Origin: an uncultured Bifidobacterium sp.
GTDB lineage: Bacteria > Actinomycetota > Actinomycetes > Actinomycetales > Bifidobacteriaceae
Assembly (NCBI GenBank): GCA_937874315.1
Contig: CALNAE010000275.1
Span: 1 to 5,203, forward strand
DNA length: 5,203 nt
Direction: 5' to 3'
Part shown: piece after piece, positions 4,678-5,203 of the stretch
Position numbering within the stretch: the stretch's first letter is position 1
How the letters are laid out: every line of letters begins with the position of its first letter
The notes under the pieces: model-generated
Database searches by the model: none
The model's input: only the letters and a program-made list of their open reading frames with translations
Told to the model about the DNA's origin: nothing
Program-made: the position numbers and the translations under genes

Positions 4678-5203
4678 CTACCGGAGCGTACGGTTGCGCG
4701 GATGGCTTGCCGGAATAGAGCTGAGCAGCCGCTTGGTATAAGGATCCTCCGGATGATTGAATACAGCATCCGTCGACCCAGATTCTACGATTTTACCGTT
4801 GTGCATCACCAGAATTGACGAGCATATATGCTCAACTACGCTTAAATCATGCGAGATGAACAGGAAAGAGACATTGCTTTTGCGCTGCAAATCCGCAAAC
4901 AAGTTGATGATCTCGGCCTGAATCGAGACATCCAAGGCCGAAACCGGCTCGTCAGCCACGACGAGCTGCGGATGCAACGCCATAGCGCGCGCTATCACGA
5001 TGCGCTGGCGCTGGCCCCCGGAAAACTCGTGCGGATAGCGGTTGACGCAGGAGGAGTCCATGCCGCACAGCTCCAAAGTCGCCACAACCTGATCCATCAC
5101 ATCCTTTTTGGATGCGAACTTGTGCCGCAGCAGAGCCTCGCCTACTGCCGCACCGATTTTGAGCTGAGGATTGAGTGCACTGTACGGATCCTGAAACACA
5201 TAC
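4678..5203 (-). CDS. Oligopeptide/dipeptide ABC transporter ATPase, C-terminal part (5' end beyond right edge)
   Basis: The frame is open to the last base and the N-terminus with Walker A lies outside the window; 175 codons are visible. The first residues, YVFQDPYSALNP, are the Q-loop region typical of DppF/OppF-type ATPases (VFQDPYxSLNP). FSGGQRQR is the ABC signature, LVVADEPVSALDVSIQAEI holds Walker B with catalytic Glu and the D-loop, and FISHDLSVVEHI holds the switch His. The C-terminal HPEDPYTKRLLSSIP stretch is the peptide-transporter tail (oligo_HPY type). It would energise import of peptides or similar solutes with permeases expected further right. A GTG near the edge is only an internal Val codon, not the start. 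It ends 161 bp before the amidohydrolase start, and no strong terminator lies between them, so co-transcription is possible. Confidence 0.92.
   Translation of the reverse strand, partial: YVFQDPYSALNPQLKIGAAVGEALLRHKFASKKDVMDQVVATLELCGMDSSCVNRYPHEFSGGQRQRIVIARAMALHPQLVVADEPVSALDVSIQAEIINLFADLQRKSNVSFLFISHDLSVVEHICSSILVMHNGKIVESGSTDAVFNHPEDPYTKRLLSSIPASHPRNRTLR

Overview
The window looks like a chromosomal segment from a high-GC Gram-positive bacterium. Bifidobacterium or a close relative is the best guess: G/C-ending codons prevail, genes are tightly packed with coupled starts, a lipoprotein is the transport receptor, and AT-rich control regions separate the gene groups. The genus is an inference from gene style, not from a marker gene. 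The theme is sulfur amino acid supply.

Layout. Positions 1-295 (minus strand) hold the first 98 codons of a PLP-dependent Cys/Met-metabolism enzyme, most like O-acetylhomoserine sulfhydrylase (MetY); it runs off the left edge. A 394-bp divergent control region (296-689) follows. Plus-strand genes 690-3239 form a compact operon for a MetNIQ-type methionine ABC importer: lipoprotein receptor (metQ), ATPase with C-terminal NIL domain (metN, GTG start) and permease (metI). The gene joints overlap by 4 and 8 bp. A long perfect hairpin (3262-3318) separates this operon from a converging minus-strand pair: an M20-family amidohydrolase (3347-4516) and, upstream of it, the C-terminal two thirds of an oligopeptide-type ABC ATPase (4678-5203), cut by the right edge.

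How the genes could work together. MetNIQ would import methionine while the divergent MetY-like enzyme would make homocysteine by direct sulfhydrylation, so uptake and synthesis share one control region. The peptide-transporter ATPase and the amidohydrolase would suit uptake and trimming of peptides or N-acylated amino acids; a link to methionine is only suggested by position.

The part most worth a second look is the divergent region. The two candidate promoters, facing opposite ways, share an identical 10-bp element (CATATAAGTT), each directly preceded by a small GGT...ACC inverted repeat. The roughly 220-nt leader of the metY-like gene contains short tandem repeats, a hairpin and tiny open frames rich in Met and Cys codons. 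This could be an undescribed sulfur amino acid control device, but the evidence is suggestive only.
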